Part shown: one piece after another, positions 25,017-33,769 of the stretch
How positions within the stretch are numbered: the first letter of the stretch is position 1
Layout: every line of letters begins with the position of its first letter
Source: Burkholderiales bacterium C2
Lineage (GTDB): Bacteria > Pseudomonadota > Gammaproteobacteria > Burkholderiales > Burkholderiaceae_C
Assembly: GCA_005503085.1 (NCBI GenBank)
Contig: SCOI01000006.1
Span: 124,001 to 188,000 of the forward strand
Direction of reading: 5' to 3'
Length of the DNA stretch: 64,000 nucleotides
Translations under genes and position numbers: made by a program
Notes under the pieces: generated by a model
Databases searched by the model: none
Told to the model about the DNA's origin: nothing
Seen by the model: only the letters and a program-made list of their open reading frames with translations

Positions 25017-26148
25017 AGCGCTTGCGGCGCGAGAACAGGCTGCCGCCCAGCATCGCCGCCGCCATGCCCCAGAACAGCGGCGCAATGCCCAGCGCCGCGC
25101 CCATCGCGCCGAACACCAGGGGCATCACGGTCTGGCTGGTGTTGATCAGCGTGGTGCGCAGGCCCAGGGCCTCGGCGGCCCGGCCCTCGGGGGCCGACTG
25201 GTGCAGCAGGGTCAGTACCATCGGTTGCGGCGCGCCCAGGCCCAGGCCCAGCAAAAAGGTGATGGCCATCAGCACGCCGACGCTGTGCGTGAAGGGCACG
25301 GCCAGATAGGCCAGGCCGGCCACCAGCAGCGAGGCCACCAGCAGCGGCCAGGGCTGGATGCGGTTGACGATGAAGGGCATGGCCAGGCGCACCGCGAAGG
25401 TGGCAGCCGCGAAGGCGCCCATCACGATGCCGATCTGCGAGGGCGTCAGGCCGATCTGCGCGCCGTAGACGGGGATGGCGAAGTTGTAGATGTCCCAGCC
25501 CACGGTCAGGATGGCCATCGCGATGAAGAGGCGGCGCAGCTCCGGCTCGCGCAGCAGATCGAACACCGGCCCAGGCGGGGTCAGGTCATGCTTCTCGCGC
25601 AGTGTGATCTCGGGCAGCAGCCGGCCCCACAGCGCCAGCAGCGGCAGCACCGTGAACAGCGCCAGGATCAGGAAGCAGGCGCGGTAGCCCAGCGCGTCGA
25701 TCGAGATGCCGGTCAGCATCGGCGCGACAAAGGTCGAGGTCGAGAAGCCTAAAGCGACATAGCTGAAGTTGACCGTGCGCTCCTCGGGCGCGCTCATCTC
25801 GCCCACCGCGTGGTAGACCGAGACATTGAGCAGCATGAAGGACAGGCCCACCAGCACGCTGGTCAGGTAGAGCGTGGCGAGCTGGGGCACCAGAAAGGGC
25901 AGCAAGGTGCCCAGGCCCACGCCTATGGTGCCTATCAGCATCGGTCGGGTGATGCCCGAGCGGTCGATCCAGCGCCCGGCCGCCACCGAGGTCAGCGCCG
26001 GCAGCAGCGCATACATGGCCATCAGCGTGCCGACCGTCAGCGTCGACGCCCCCTGCTTGATCGCGAACAGCGCCACCGCGATGCGGCTGCCGTTGAAGGC
26101 GACATGGTTCAGAACCAGCAGGATGATGATCAGGGGCAGGGGACGCAT
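25015..26148 (-). CDS. MFS transporter
   Basis: A 377-residue major facilitator with about twelve helices. The first helix (LIIILLVLNHVAFNGSRIAVALFA) and loop motif AGRWIDRSGITRPMLIG are typical; EMSAPEERTVNFSYVALGFS follows the fourth helix. It resembles uncharacterised multidrug-efflux-like MFS proteins and no substrate is suggested. The GGDEF gene is 54 bp upstream on the same strand. The stop codon lies inside a palindromic element. Confidence 0.88.
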   Translation of the reverse strand: MRPLPLIIILLVLNHVAFNGSRIAVALFAIKQGASTLTVGTLMAMYALLPALTSVAAGRWIDRSGITRPMLIGTIGVGLGTLLPFLVPQLATLYLTSVLVGLSFMLLNVSVYHAVGEMSAPEERTVNFSYVALGFSTSTFVAPMLTGISIDALGYRACFLILALFTVLPLLALWGRLLPEITLREKHDLTPPGPVFDLLREPELRRLFIAMAILTVGWDIYNFAIPVYGAQIGLTPSQIGIVMGAFAAATFAVRLAMPFIVNRIQPWPLLVASLLVAGLAYLAVPFTHSVGVLMAITFLLGLGLGAPQPMVLTLLHQSAPEGRAAEALGLRTTLINTSQTVMPLVFGAMGAALGIAPLFWGMAAAMLGGSLFSRRKR

Positions 26149-26202
26149 CGCGGCTTGATTCTAGGCAAGCCGGCTCGTGCCACTGTCCACAGCTCGCACG
26201 CT

Positions 26203-26775
26203 TCAAAGGCTGGGCCAGACCCCCGGTTCCACTTCCAGGCGCAGGCACCAGTCCGAGGGGATGGTGCCGGCCCAGACCAGGTTGTGATGCGGCAGCAGGC
26301 GCCGCTTCGCGAAGGTCATGCGCGAATCGGCCATTGCCAGCAGGGTGCTGGCGTTCCAGTCCTGCTTGGGCGGGCTGGCGGCCACGCCGATGGTGGCGCT
26401 CAGCGGCGGCTGGCCGCCCAACTGGCCCAGCGCGCTGGCGATGCGCTCGCGCAGCTTCTCGGCCAGCGCGGCGGCGGCGGCGATGTCGGTGTCGGGCAGT
26501 ATCAGCACGAACTCGTCGGCGCCCAGATAGGCCAGGCCGGCGCCGGCGGGCTGCAACTGCTGCAAGAGCATGGCCAACTGGGTCAGCACCTGTTCGGCGC
26601 TGGCCTGGCCCTGCTCGTCCTGGTAGCTCTTGAAGTGATCGATATCCAGGGTCAGCACGGCCAGCGAATGGCCCGAGGCCCGCGAGGCCTGGGCCGAGGA
26701 CTCCAGCGCCTGCATCAGCGCCTTGCGATCCAGCACACCGGGCAGGGCCCGCAGATCGGCATGTACAACAGTCAT
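26203..26775 (-). CDS. GGDEF-domain protein, degenerate active site
   Basis: A 190-residue protein consisting almost wholly of a GGDEF domain, with a short N-terminal helix. The metal-binding segment LAVLTLDIDHFKSYQDEQG is intact, but the signature loop reads LGADEF instead of GGDEF, with the second glycine replaced by alanine. C-terminal ATIGVAASPPKQDWNASTLL matches the end of the domain. With no sensory domain and a changed loop it may be a weak cyclase, or a c-di-GMP or GTP binder. The ATG at 26775 is chosen. It lies 54 bp upstream of the MFS gene. Confidence 0.8.
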   Translation of the reverse strand: MTVVHADLRALPGVLDRKALMQALESSAQASRASGHSLAVLTLDIDHFKSYQDEQGQASAEQVLTQLAMLLQQLQPAGAGLAYLGADEFVLILPDTDIAAAAALAEKLRERIASALGQLGGQPPLSATIGVAASPPKQDWNASTLLAMADSRMTFAKRRLLPHHNLVWAGTIPSDWCLRLEVEPGVWPSL

Positions 26776-26845
26776 CAGGTGCTCCGGGGTGGCGATGCAC
26801 CATGCTAGTGAGCGCTGCGGGCCTGCGGCATGCTCCATTACCCTG

Positions 26846-26866
26846 GGGGCGAGCGCGGCTCGCCCC
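26846..26866. other. Perfect hairpin downstream of the LysR gene
   Basis: GGGGCGAGC and GCTCGCCCC (9 bp each, 3-nt loop) form a perfect stem 17 bp past the LysR stop. There is no T run, so it may be a transcript-stabilising or factor-assisted terminator hairpin between the LysR and GGDEF genes. Confidence 0.4.
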
Positions 26867-26882
26867 GCTGTGGTGCGCGGCC

Positions 26883-27752
26883 TCACAGCCGCGGCGGCAG
26901 ATCGGCGGTCGACAAAAAGGCCTCGATCAGCCGCATCTGGCGGCGCTCCTTCAGCACATAGAGGTACTCGGCCACCATGGGCGCTGCGCCGCGCAGCGGC
27001 AGCACGCGCAGTTCGGGATGGTGGGGCACCTCGTGGCGGGCCACCAGGCTGACGCCCATGCCGCGCACGATGGCCTCGCGCAGCGCCTCGCGGCTGCCGA
27101 TCTCCATCACCTGGGCCGGCCGCACGCCGGCCAGCTGCAGCATCTCCTCGCCGAGCTGGCGTGTCATCGAGCCGCCCTCGCGCAGCAGCAGCCGGCAGGG
27201 GGCCAGGTCTTGCGCACTGACCTCGGTCTGGCGCGCCAGCGCATGGTCGCTGCGCAGCACCAGCACCAGCGGATCTTCGCCGAGCTTCCAGCACAGCAGG
27301 CGGGCGTCGCGCACCGGATGGGAGGAGGCCGCCAGATCGACGCGGTACTCGCGCAGCGCATCCACCATCTGGCGCGAGTTGCCGATGTGCAGGCTCAGCT
27401 CGATGCCCGGGTAGCGGCTCTGGAAGCGCTGCACCAGATCCAGCATGTAGTAGGGCGCGGTGGCGCCGATGCGCAGGCTGCCCTGGCGCAGCTCGGCCTG
27501 ATTGCGCAGCGCGAACTCGATCTGGCTCTCCTGCTGCAGCAGGCCCTCGACCATGGGCAGCAGCTCGACGCCTGCATCGCTGATGGTCAGGCGGCCGGAG
27601 TTGCGGCGGAACAGCTCCAGCCCGTAGTGCTCCTCGAGCGCGCGGATCTGGGTCGTGACCGTGGGTTGGCTGATGCCCAGCTGCTTGCTGGCCAGCGTGA
27701 CGCTGCCAAGCCGGGCGACGGTGAAAAAGGCCTTCAGTTGGGCGGTGAGCAT
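26883..27752 (-). CDS. LysR-type regulator of 2-aminoethylphosphonate use
   Basis: A 289-residue LysR family protein. The winged HTH is at the N-terminus (MLTAQLKAFFTVARLGSV, then TLASKQLGISQPTVTTQI), followed by the periplasmic-binding-like effector domain (SLRIGATAPYYMLDLVQRF, then GMGVSLVARHEV). It matches the LysR group that accompanies phosphonate transport genes (TIGR03339 type). The ATG at 27752 gives the standard start; a longer reading to 27806 adds 18 residues. It is divergent from the phosphonate operon and probably activates it in response to 2-aminoethylphosphonate or a catabolite. Confidence 0.85.
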   Translation of the reverse strand: MLTAQLKAFFTVARLGSVTLASKQLGISQPTVTTQIRALEEHYGLELFRRNSGRLTISDAGVELLPMVEGLLQQESQIEFALRNQAELRQGSLRIGATAPYYMLDLVQRFQSRYPGIELSLHIGNSRQMVDALREYRVDLAASSHPVRDARLLCWKLGEDPLVLVLRSDHALARQTEVSAQDLAPCRLLLREGGSMTRQLGEEMLQLAGVRPAQVMEIGSREALREAIVRGMGVSLVARHEVPHHPELRVLPLRGAAPMVAEYLYVLKERRQMRLIEAFLSTADLPPRL

Positions 27753-27810
27753 GGACGGGCGAGGGTAGTCGCCCTTGATGACGAACTGATGTCGAACGCG
27801 CGTCAAAGCC

Positions 27811-27843
27811 GCGACACAAATCCGCCAATGCGGGCTTTGTCGC
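27811..27843. promoter_or_regulatory. Candidate LysR operator in the phosphonate control region
   Basis: A nested inverted repeat, GCGACA at 27811-27816 with TGTCGC at 27838-27843, enclosing CCGC-CAAT-GCGG at 27822-27833, lies between the divergent LysR gene and the phosphonate operon. A possible promoter follows (TTGGTC at 27846, TACATA at 27868), about 65 bp before the first structural gene. The operator assignment is by position and symmetry only. Confidence 0.35.
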
Positions 27844-27935
27844 GCTTGGTCCGTATGACATGTTCTTTACATATTTGAAATCTAGAGTGCGGCCCATTGC
27901 TTCCCTTCACTCCTTCTTCGCACCCCAGGAACGCT

Positions 27936-28976
27936 ATGAAAAACTCCCTCACCCGTCGTGCCGGCCTGCTGAGCCTGGCCGCCTTGTCGACCCTGCTGGC
28001 CGCCGGCGTGGCCCAGGCCCAGGGCAAGACCGAGCTGCTGGTGTACTCGGCGCTGGAGGCCGACCAGATCAAGGCCTACAAGCAGGCCTTCGAACAGGAC
28101 CACCCGACGATCGAGCTGAAGTTTGTGCGCGACAGCACCGGCATCGTCACCGCCCGTCTGCTGGCCGAGAAGGCCAATCCGCAGGCCGATGTGATCTGGG
28201 GCCTGGCCGCCACCTCGCTGATGCTGCTGGACAAGGAAGGCATGCTGCAGGGCTATGCGCCCAAGGGCCTGGAGAAGGTGCGCGCCAATATGCGCGACCC
28301 GCGTGCGCAGCCGACCTGGGTGGGCATGGACCTGTGGTCCTCGGCCGTCTGCTTCAACACCGTCGAGGCCGACAAGCGCAAGCTGCCCAAGCCGGCTTCC
28401 TGGGCCGACCTGACCCAGCCGGCCTACAAGGGTACGGTGACGATGCCGCACCCCGCCTCCAGCGGCACCGGCTATCTGATGGTCTCGGCCTGGCTGCAGA
28501 TGATGGGCGAGGACAAGGGCTGGGCCTTCATGGACGCGCTGCACCAGAACATCGGCGTCTACACCCACAGCGGCTCCAAGCCCTGCCGCCAGGCCGGCGC
28601 CGGCGAGTTCCCGGTGGGCCTGTCCTTCGAGTACCGCGCCAACAAGACCAAGAAGGACGGCGCGCCGATCGACATCGTGTTCCCGAAGGAAGGTCTGGGC
28701 TGGGATCTGGAGGCCACCGCCATCCTGAAGACCAGCAAGAAGCCCGAGGCCGCCAAGGCCCTGGCCGACTGGGCCGTGACCCGCAAGGCCAACGAGCTCT
28801 ATGGTGCGAACTTCGCGATCCTGGCCCTGCCCGAGGCGCAGCAGAAGATGGAGCATGTGCCGGCCAATCTGGAGCAGCTGCTGGCCAAGAACGATTTCGG
28901 CTGGGCCGCCGCCAACCGCGAGCGCATCCTGACCGAATGGGCGCGCCGCTACGAGGCCAAGGCCGAGAAGAAGTAA
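27936..28976 (+). CDS. phnS2: 2-aminoethylphosphonate ABC transporter, binding protein
   Basis: A 346-residue periplasmic solute-binding protein with a signal peptide (residues 1-29, ending GVAQAQ). The mature part resembles iron(III)/Fbp-fold binding proteins (TELLVYSALEADQIKAYKQA, then GIVTARLLAEKANPQADVIW), which is the fold of the TIGR03261 2-aminoethylphosphonate-binding family. AGGA lies 6 nt upstream of the ATG at 27936. It is the first gene of an operon with ATPase, permease, a FAD enzyme and phosphonatase, which fixes the substrate as a phosphonate, most likely 2-aminoethylphosphonate. Confidence 0.9.
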   Translation: MKNSLTRRAGLLSLAALSTLLAAGVAQAQGKTELLVYSALEADQIKAYKQAFEQDHPTIELKFVRDSTGIVTARLLAEKANPQADVIWGLAATSLMLLDKEGMLQGYAPKGLEKVRANMRDPRAQPTWVGMDLWSSAVCFNTVEADKRKLPKPASWADLTQPAYKGTVTMPHPASSGTGYLMVSAWLQMMGEDKGWAFMDALHQNIGVYTHSGSKPCRQAGAGEFPVGLSFEYRANKTKKDGAPIDIVFPKEGLGWDLEATAILKTSKKPEAAKALADWAVTRKANELYGANFAILALPEAQQKMEHVPANLEQLLAKNDFGWAAANRERILTEWARRYEAKAEKK

Positions 28977-29001
28977 GCACAGAGAAGAAAGAGAAGCTGC
29001 C

Positions 29002-30081
29002 ATGCTGTCGCTGCGTCACCTGAACAAACGCTATGGCACGCAGCCGGTGCTGCGCGGCATAGCTCTGGATGTCGCCGCCGGCGAGTTCATCAGCCTGCTC
29101 GGGCCCTCGGGCTGCGGCAAGACCACCTTGCTGCGCCTGATCTGCGGCATCGAGGCGGCGGACAGCGGCAGCATTGTGCTGAACGGCCAGGACATCACCG
29201 CCTGGCCGGCCGCGCAGCGGCGCTTCGGCGTGGTGTTCCAGTCCTACGCCTTGTTCCCCAATCTGAGCTTGGCGGACAACGTGGCCTATGGCCTGCAGCA
29301 GGCCACGCGCGGCGAGCGTGCGGCCCGTGTGGCCGAGCTGCTGGAACTGGTGGGCCTGGCCGACAAGGCGAACAAATTCCCGGCCCAGCTCAGCGGCGGC
29401 CAGCAGCAGCGGGTCGCGCTGGCGCGCGCGCTGGCGCCGCGGCCGCCGCTGCTGCTGCTGGACGAGCCGCTCTCGGCGCTGGACGCCCAGGTGCGCCAGG
29501 GCCTGCGCGCCGAGATCCGGCGCCTGCAGCAGCGCCTGGGCATCACGACCATCATGGTCACGCATGACCAGGACGAGGCACTGTCGATGGCCGACCGCGT
29601 CGTCGTGATGCACCAGGGCCAGATCGAGCAGCAGGGCAGCCCGCAGCAGCTCTATGCGGCGCCGGCCACGCCTTTTGTCGCCGGCTTTGTCGGCAAGATG
29701 AATCTGCTGCCGGGCCTGGTGACCGGCGCCGGACGGGCCCGCGTCGGCACGGCCGAGCTGGCCTGCGCCAGCGCCAGCTTCGCCCGCTACAAGACCGGCA
29801 GCCCGGTGCTCTTGGGCCTGCGGCCCGAGTGCCTGCGCCTGCACGGCCAGGCCGGACCGAACCGCCTGCCGGTCAGTCTCGTCGAGGCCATGTTCCTGGG
29901 CCATTGCAGCCTGCTGCGCCTGCGCTGCGAGGCGCTGGACGCCCAGCTGGAGCTGCAGCTGGCCACCGAGGGCGATGCCCAGCTGCCGGCCTGGTTGAAG
30001 GAAGGCCCGCTGTGGGTGGAGCTGCCGCCCGAGGCGGTCAGCGCGCTGGACACGCCGCTGTCGATGCGGGTGGCGGCATGA
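29002..30081 (+). CDS. phnT: 2-aminoethylphosphonate ABC transporter, ATP-binding protein
   Basis: A 359-residue ABC ATPase. Walker A is GPSGCGKTTLL, the signature is LSGGQQQRVALARAL, Walker B is LLLLDEPLSALD, and the switch His is in VTHDQDEA. Residues about 235-359 are a TOBE-type regulatory domain. It energises import through the adjacent permease. It overlaps the permease gene by 4 bp (ATGA at 30078-30081). The closest described family is the phosphonate-specific TIGR03258 group. Confidence 0.92.
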   Translation: MLSLRHLNKRYGTQPVLRGIALDVAAGEFISLLGPSGCGKTTLLRLICGIEAADSGSIVLNGQDITAWPAAQRRFGVVFQSYALFPNLSLADNVAYGLQQATRGERAARVAELLELVGLADKANKFPAQLSGGQQQRVALARALAPRPPLLLLDEPLSALDAQVRQGLRAEIRRLQQRLGITTIMVTHDQDEALSMADRVVVMHQGQIEQQGSPQQLYAAPATPFVAGFVGKMNLLPGLVTGAGRARVGTAELACASASFARYKTGSPVLLGLRPECLRLHGQAGPNRLPVSLVEAMFLGHCSLLRLRCEALDAQLELQLATEGDAQLPAWLKEGPLWVELPPEAVSALDTPLSMRVAA

Positions 30082-31790
30082 GCGTTGTATTGTCGGAGCC
30101 CCTGCTGCTGCCCAAGGCGGTCGCGCAGCGGGGCGAGGCCCGTGCGCTGGGTGGCCTGCTGGGCCTGGCGCTGGTCGTGCTGGCCGTGGCGGTGGCGCTG
30201 CCGGTGGCGGCCCTGCTGCTGCTGAGCTTCTACGGCGCCGACGGGTCCTTTGTCGGCCTGGCCAATTTCATCGCCTATATGCGCGGCCCGAACGTGCTGG
30301 CCTCGCTGGGCAACAGCCTGTGGCTGTCGGCCGCCAGCGCCGCGATTTGCGTCACGCTGGCCTATGGCTATGCTTTTGCGCTGATGCACAGCTGCATGCC
30401 GGGCCGGGGCCTGCTGCGCGCGATCGCGCTGGTGCCGCTGCTGGCGCCTTCGCTCTTGATGGCCATCAGCCTGATCTATCTGTTCGGCAACCAGGGCCTG
30501 CTGAAGGACTGGCTCGCCGTGCTGGGCCTGGGCCCGGCCTATGGGCCTTTCGGCATCATCGCCGGCTCGGTGCTGTGGACCTTTCCGCATGCGCTGCTGA
30601 TCCTGTGCACCGCGCTGGCCAGCGGCGATGCGCGGCTGTACGAGGCCGCCGCCAGCCTGGGCGCGAGCCGCTGGCGCATTTTCCGCACCGTGACCCTGCC
30701 GGCCAGCCGTTACGGCCTGCTGATTTCCTATGTGGTGGTGTTCGTGCTGGTGATCACCGATTTCGGCGTGCCCAAGGTCATCGGCGGCAACACCCAGGTG
30801 CTGGCCACCGACATCTACAAGCAGGTGATCGGCCAGCAGCAGCTGCAGATGGGGGCGGTCGTGGCCTTGCTGCTGCTCTTGCCGGCCGGGCTGGCCTTCT
30901 GGGTCGAGCAGCGCCTGCGCGCGCGCCAGTCGGCGGCCTTGAGCGTGCGCGCGGTGCCCTACCGGCCCAGCCCCTGCAAGCCGCTGGACCGCGCGCTGCT
31001 GCTCTATTGCGGCCTGATCGCCGGCGCACTCGTGCTGGTGATGGGCGTGGCGCTGTTCGCCTCGCTGGCGACCTACTGGCCCTACAAGCTGCAGCCCACC
31101 TTGGCCAACTACAACTTCGACCTGATGGACGGCGGCGGCTGGGCCAGCTATGGCAACTCGATCAAGCTGGCCTGCGCGACCGCGGTGCTGGGCGCGGGCC
31201 TGAGCTTTCTGACCGCCTATCTGGTCGAGAAACCGCGCCGCTTTGCCGCCGCGCGCGGCCTGCTCAATGCGGTCGCCAGCCTGCCGATGGCGGTGCCGGG
31301 TCTGGCGCTGGGCCTGGGCTACATCCTGTTCTTCAACGCCGCCTGGAACCCCTTGCACTTCATCTACGGCGGCATGGTCATCCTGGTGCTGTGCACGGTG
31401 GCGCACTTCTTCTCGGTCGCCCACATCACCCAGCTGACCGCCTTGCGCCAGCTCGACCGCGAGTACGAGCTGGTGGCCGAGTCGCTGGGCGTGCCCTTCT
31501 GGAAGACCCTGTGGCGCGTGCACCTGCCGGTGCTATTGCCGACCCTGATCCAGGTGGCCGGCTACTTCTTCGTGAACGCGCTGACCACGGTCTCGGCCGT
31601 CGTCTTCCTCTATTCGCCCGCCACCACGCTGGCCTCGGTGGCCGTGCTGGCGATGGACGATGCCGGCGATATCGCCCCGGCGGCCGCGATGGCCTGCCTG
31701 ATCTTCCTCAGCGCCGCGAGCGGCCGCCTCTTGCTGGCCGGCCTGGAGCGGCTGCTGATTCAAAAGACGCAGCGCTGGCGCGCTGCATGA
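30078..31790 (+). CDS. phnU2: 2-aminoethylphosphonate ABC transporter, fused permease
   Basis: A 570-residue permease with two copies of the binding-protein-dependent transport domain, each of about six helices. Each half carries an EAA-type coupling loop: YEAAASLGASRWRIFRTVTLPA in the first and YELVAESLGVPFWKTLWRVHLP in the second (read over 20-residue stretches). This matches the TIGR03262 family in which PhnU and PhnV are joined in one chain. The start overlaps the ATPase stop. The C-terminus ends in LERLLIQKTQRWRAA and the stop overlaps an ATG of the next gene. Confidence 0.9.
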   Translation: MSVVLSEPLLLPKAVAQRGEARALGGLLGLALVVLAVAVALPVAALLLLSFYGADGSFVGLANFIAYMRGPNVLASLGNSLWLSAASAAICVTLAYGYAFALMHSCMPGRGLLRAIALVPLLAPSLLMAISLIYLFGNQGLLKDWLAVLGLGPAYGPFGIIAGSVLWTFPHALLILCTALASGDARLYEAAASLGASRWRIFRTVTLPASRYGLLISYVVVFVLVITDFGVPKVIGGNTQVLATDIYKQVIGQQQLQMGAVVALLLLLPAGLAFWVEQRLRARQSAALSVRAVPYRPSPCKPLDRALLLYCGLIAGALVLVMGVALFASLATYWPYKLQPTLANYNFDLMDGGGWASYGNSIKLACATAVLGAGLSFLTAYLVEKPRRFAAARGLLNAVASLPMAVPGLALGLGYILFFNAAWNPLHFIYGGMVILVLCTVAHFFSVAHITQLTALRQLDREYELVAESLGVPFWKTLWRVHLPVLLPTLIQVAGYFFVNALTTVSAVVFLYSPATTLASVAVLAMDDAGDIAPAAAMACLIFLSAASGRLLLAGLERLLIQKTQRWRAA

Positions 31791-31804
31791 AAGACCGAGA
31801 AGCA

Positions 31805-32917
31805 ATGACTGTTGATGTGTTGGTGGTGGGCGCGGGCATCGTCGGCCTGGCCCATGCGTATGAGGCGGCCCGGCGCGGGCTCAAGGTGATGGTGCTGGAG
31901 CGCGATGCGGCCTGCATAGGCGCGTCGATCCGCAACTTCGGTTTCGTCACCGTGACCGGCCAGCAGGCCGGTGCCAGCTGGGCGCGGGCGCGGCGCTCGC
32001 GCGAGGTCTGGGCCGAGCTGGCGCCGCAGGCCGGCATCGATCTCGTTCATCGCGGCCTGTGGCTGACGGCTCAGCGACCTGAGGCGCGCTCGGTGCTGGA
32101 GGCCTTCATGGCCACCGAGATGGCCCAGGGCTGCGAGCTGCTGAGCCCGTCCGCCGCGGCCGCGCGCTTTGCCGGATTGCGGACCGAGGACTTGCAGGCG
32201 GTGCTCTACAGCCCGCATGAGCTGCGGGTCGAGTCGCGCAGCGCGATCCCGCGGCTGGCGGCCTGGCTGGCCGAGGCCCACGGCGTGCAGTTCCGCTTCG
32301 GCGAGGCGGTGCTGTCGGTGGCCACGCCCGAGGTGCAGACCTCGCGCGGCGTCTACCGCGCCGAGCGCGTCATCGTCTGTGGCGGCGCCGAGCTCAACGG
32401 CCTGTTCGCGCCGCTGTGGCAGCCGCATGAGCTGCGCCTGTGCCAGCTGCAGATGCTGCGCGTGCGGCCGCAGGCCGGCTTCCGGCTGGAAGGCTCGGTG
32501 ATGGGCGATCTGAGCCTGGTGCGCTACGAGGGTTATGCGGCCCTGCCCGAGGCGCAGGCGCTGCGCGAGCGGCTGCAGGCGGAGGAGGGCGCCAGCCTTG
32601 CGCACGGCATCCATCTGATCGTCGTGCAAAGTGCCGATGGCTCGCTGGTGGTGGGCGATTCGCACCACTACGGGCCGGTGCTGCCGCCGTTTGCGCTGGA
32701 GGAGGTCGACGCGCTGATCCTGCGCCATCTGCGCGCGGCGCTGCGCCTGAGCGAGGCCACGGTGACCGAGCGCTGGGTCGGTACCTATCCCTCGTCGAGC
32801 CGCGAGCCCTGCCTGGTGCTGGCGCCCGACGCCGCCACCCGCGCCGTCACCGTCACCAGCGGCACCGGGGCCAGCACCGCCTTCGGCCTGGCCGAAGAGG
32901 TGTTCGCCGCCTGGTGA
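31805..32917 (+). CDS. FAD-dependent oxidoreductase of phosphonate catabolism (TIGR03364 type)
   Basis: A 370-residue D-amino-acid-oxidase-like flavoprotein. The FAD-binding Rossmann motif VLVVGAGIVGLAHAYEAARR starts at residue 5, followed by the ribose-binding VLERD and ASIRNFGFVTVTG, and a C-terminal TVTSGTGASTAFGLAEE. It matches the clade found between phosphonate transport genes and phnX in clusters that lack phnW. It probably oxidises 2-aminoethylphosphonate or an N-methylated form to phosphonoacetaldehyde, the PhnX substrate; the exact substrate is inference. An earlier ATG at 31787 overlaps the permease stop in ATGA and is an alternative start. Confidence 0.87.
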   Translation: MTVDVLVVGAGIVGLAHAYEAARRGLKVMVLERDAACIGASIRNFGFVTVTGQQAGASWARARRSREVWAELAPQAGIDLVHRGLWLTAQRPEARSVLEAFMATEMAQGCELLSPSAAAARFAGLRTEDLQAVLYSPHELRVESRSAIPRLAAWLAEAHGVQFRFGEAVLSVATPEVQTSRGVYRAERVIVCGGAELNGLFAPLWQPHELRLCQLQMLRVRPQAGFRLEGSVMGDLSLVRYEGYAALPEAQALRERLQAEEGASLAHGIHLIVVQSADGSLVVGDSHHYGPVLPPFALEEVDALILRHLRAALRLSEATVTERWVGTYPSSSREPCLVLAPDAATRAVTVTSGTGASTAFGLAEEVFAAW

Positions 32918-32942
32918 GCAAAGAAACAGACAAGGAATTGCG

Positions 32943-33749
32943 ATGACTCAACTTCAAGCGCTCGTGTTCGACTGGGCCGGCACCATCATCGACCATGGCA
33001 GCCTCGCGCCGATGGGCGCTTTCGTCGAGCTGTTTGCCCGCCACGGCGTCGCGATCAGCATTGACGAGGCCCGGGTGCCGATGGGCCTGGCCAAATGGGA
33101 CCATATCCATGCGCTGGGCACGGCGCCGCGCATCGCGGCCGAGTGGCTGCGCCAGCATGGCCGGCCGTTCTCCGACGCCGACTGCGACGCGCTCTACGAG
33201 GAATTCACGCCGATGAATGCGCAGAGCGTGCGCGACCATGCGGCGCTGATTCCGGGCGCGCTGGAGGTGGTGCAGGACCTGCGCGAGCGCGGCCTGAAGA
33301 TAGGCTCGACCACCGGCTACAACCGCCCCATCATGGAGGTGGTGCTGCCGCTGGCCGCCGCCCAGGGCTATGTGCCCGACAACCTGGTCTGCGCCGGCGA
33401 TATGGACAGCGCAAGACCTGGCCCGCTGATGATGGTGCGGACGCTGTCAGACCTGCAGGTCTGGCCGCCGGCTGCGGTCGTGAAGGTGGATGACACGGTG
33501 CCGGGCCTGCAGGAGGGCCGCGCGATCGGCGCCTGGGTGGTGGGCCTGGCCGTCAGCGGCAACACCCTGGGCCTCAGCGAGGCGCAGTGGCTGGCCCTGC
33601 CGGCCGAGGAACAGCAGCGCCTGCGCGAGCGCGCCACGGCCGAGCTGCGCGCCGGCGGCGCCCACTATGTGATCGACAGCGTGGCCCAGCTGCCGCCGGT
33701 CATCGAAGACATCGAGCGCCGCTTGGCTGCCGGCGAGCGGCCCGACTGA
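32943..33749 (+). CDS. phnX: Phosphonoacetaldehyde hydrolase (phosphonatase)
   Basis: A 268-residue HAD-superfamily enzyme splitting the C-P bond of phosphonoacetaldehyde to acetaldehyde and phosphate. The nucleophile D10 lies in VFDWAGTIIDHGS, and the Schiff-base lysine K51 lies in VPMGLAKWDHIHAL, the cap-domain residue that defines phosphonatases. GSTTGYNRPIMEVVLP and VKVDDTVPG supply the remaining HAD motifs. GGAATTGCG precedes the ATG at 32943. It is the last gene of the operon and converges with the glucokinase-HexR gene 21 bp away. Confidence 0.95.
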   Translation: MTQLQALVFDWAGTIIDHGSLAPMGAFVELFARHGVAISIDEARVPMGLAKWDHIHALGTAPRIAAEWLRQHGRPFSDADCDALYEEFTPMNAQSVRDHAALIPGALEVVQDLRERGLKIGSTTGYNRPIMEVVLPLAAAQGYVPDNLVCAGDMDSARPGPLMMVRTLSDLQVWPPAAVVKVDDTVPGLQEGRAIGAWVVGLAVSGNTLGLSEAQWLALPAEEQQRLRERATAELRAGGAHYVIDSVAQLPPVIEDIERRLAAGERPD

Positions 33750-33769
33750 GGCAGGGGTGAATCGGCCGC

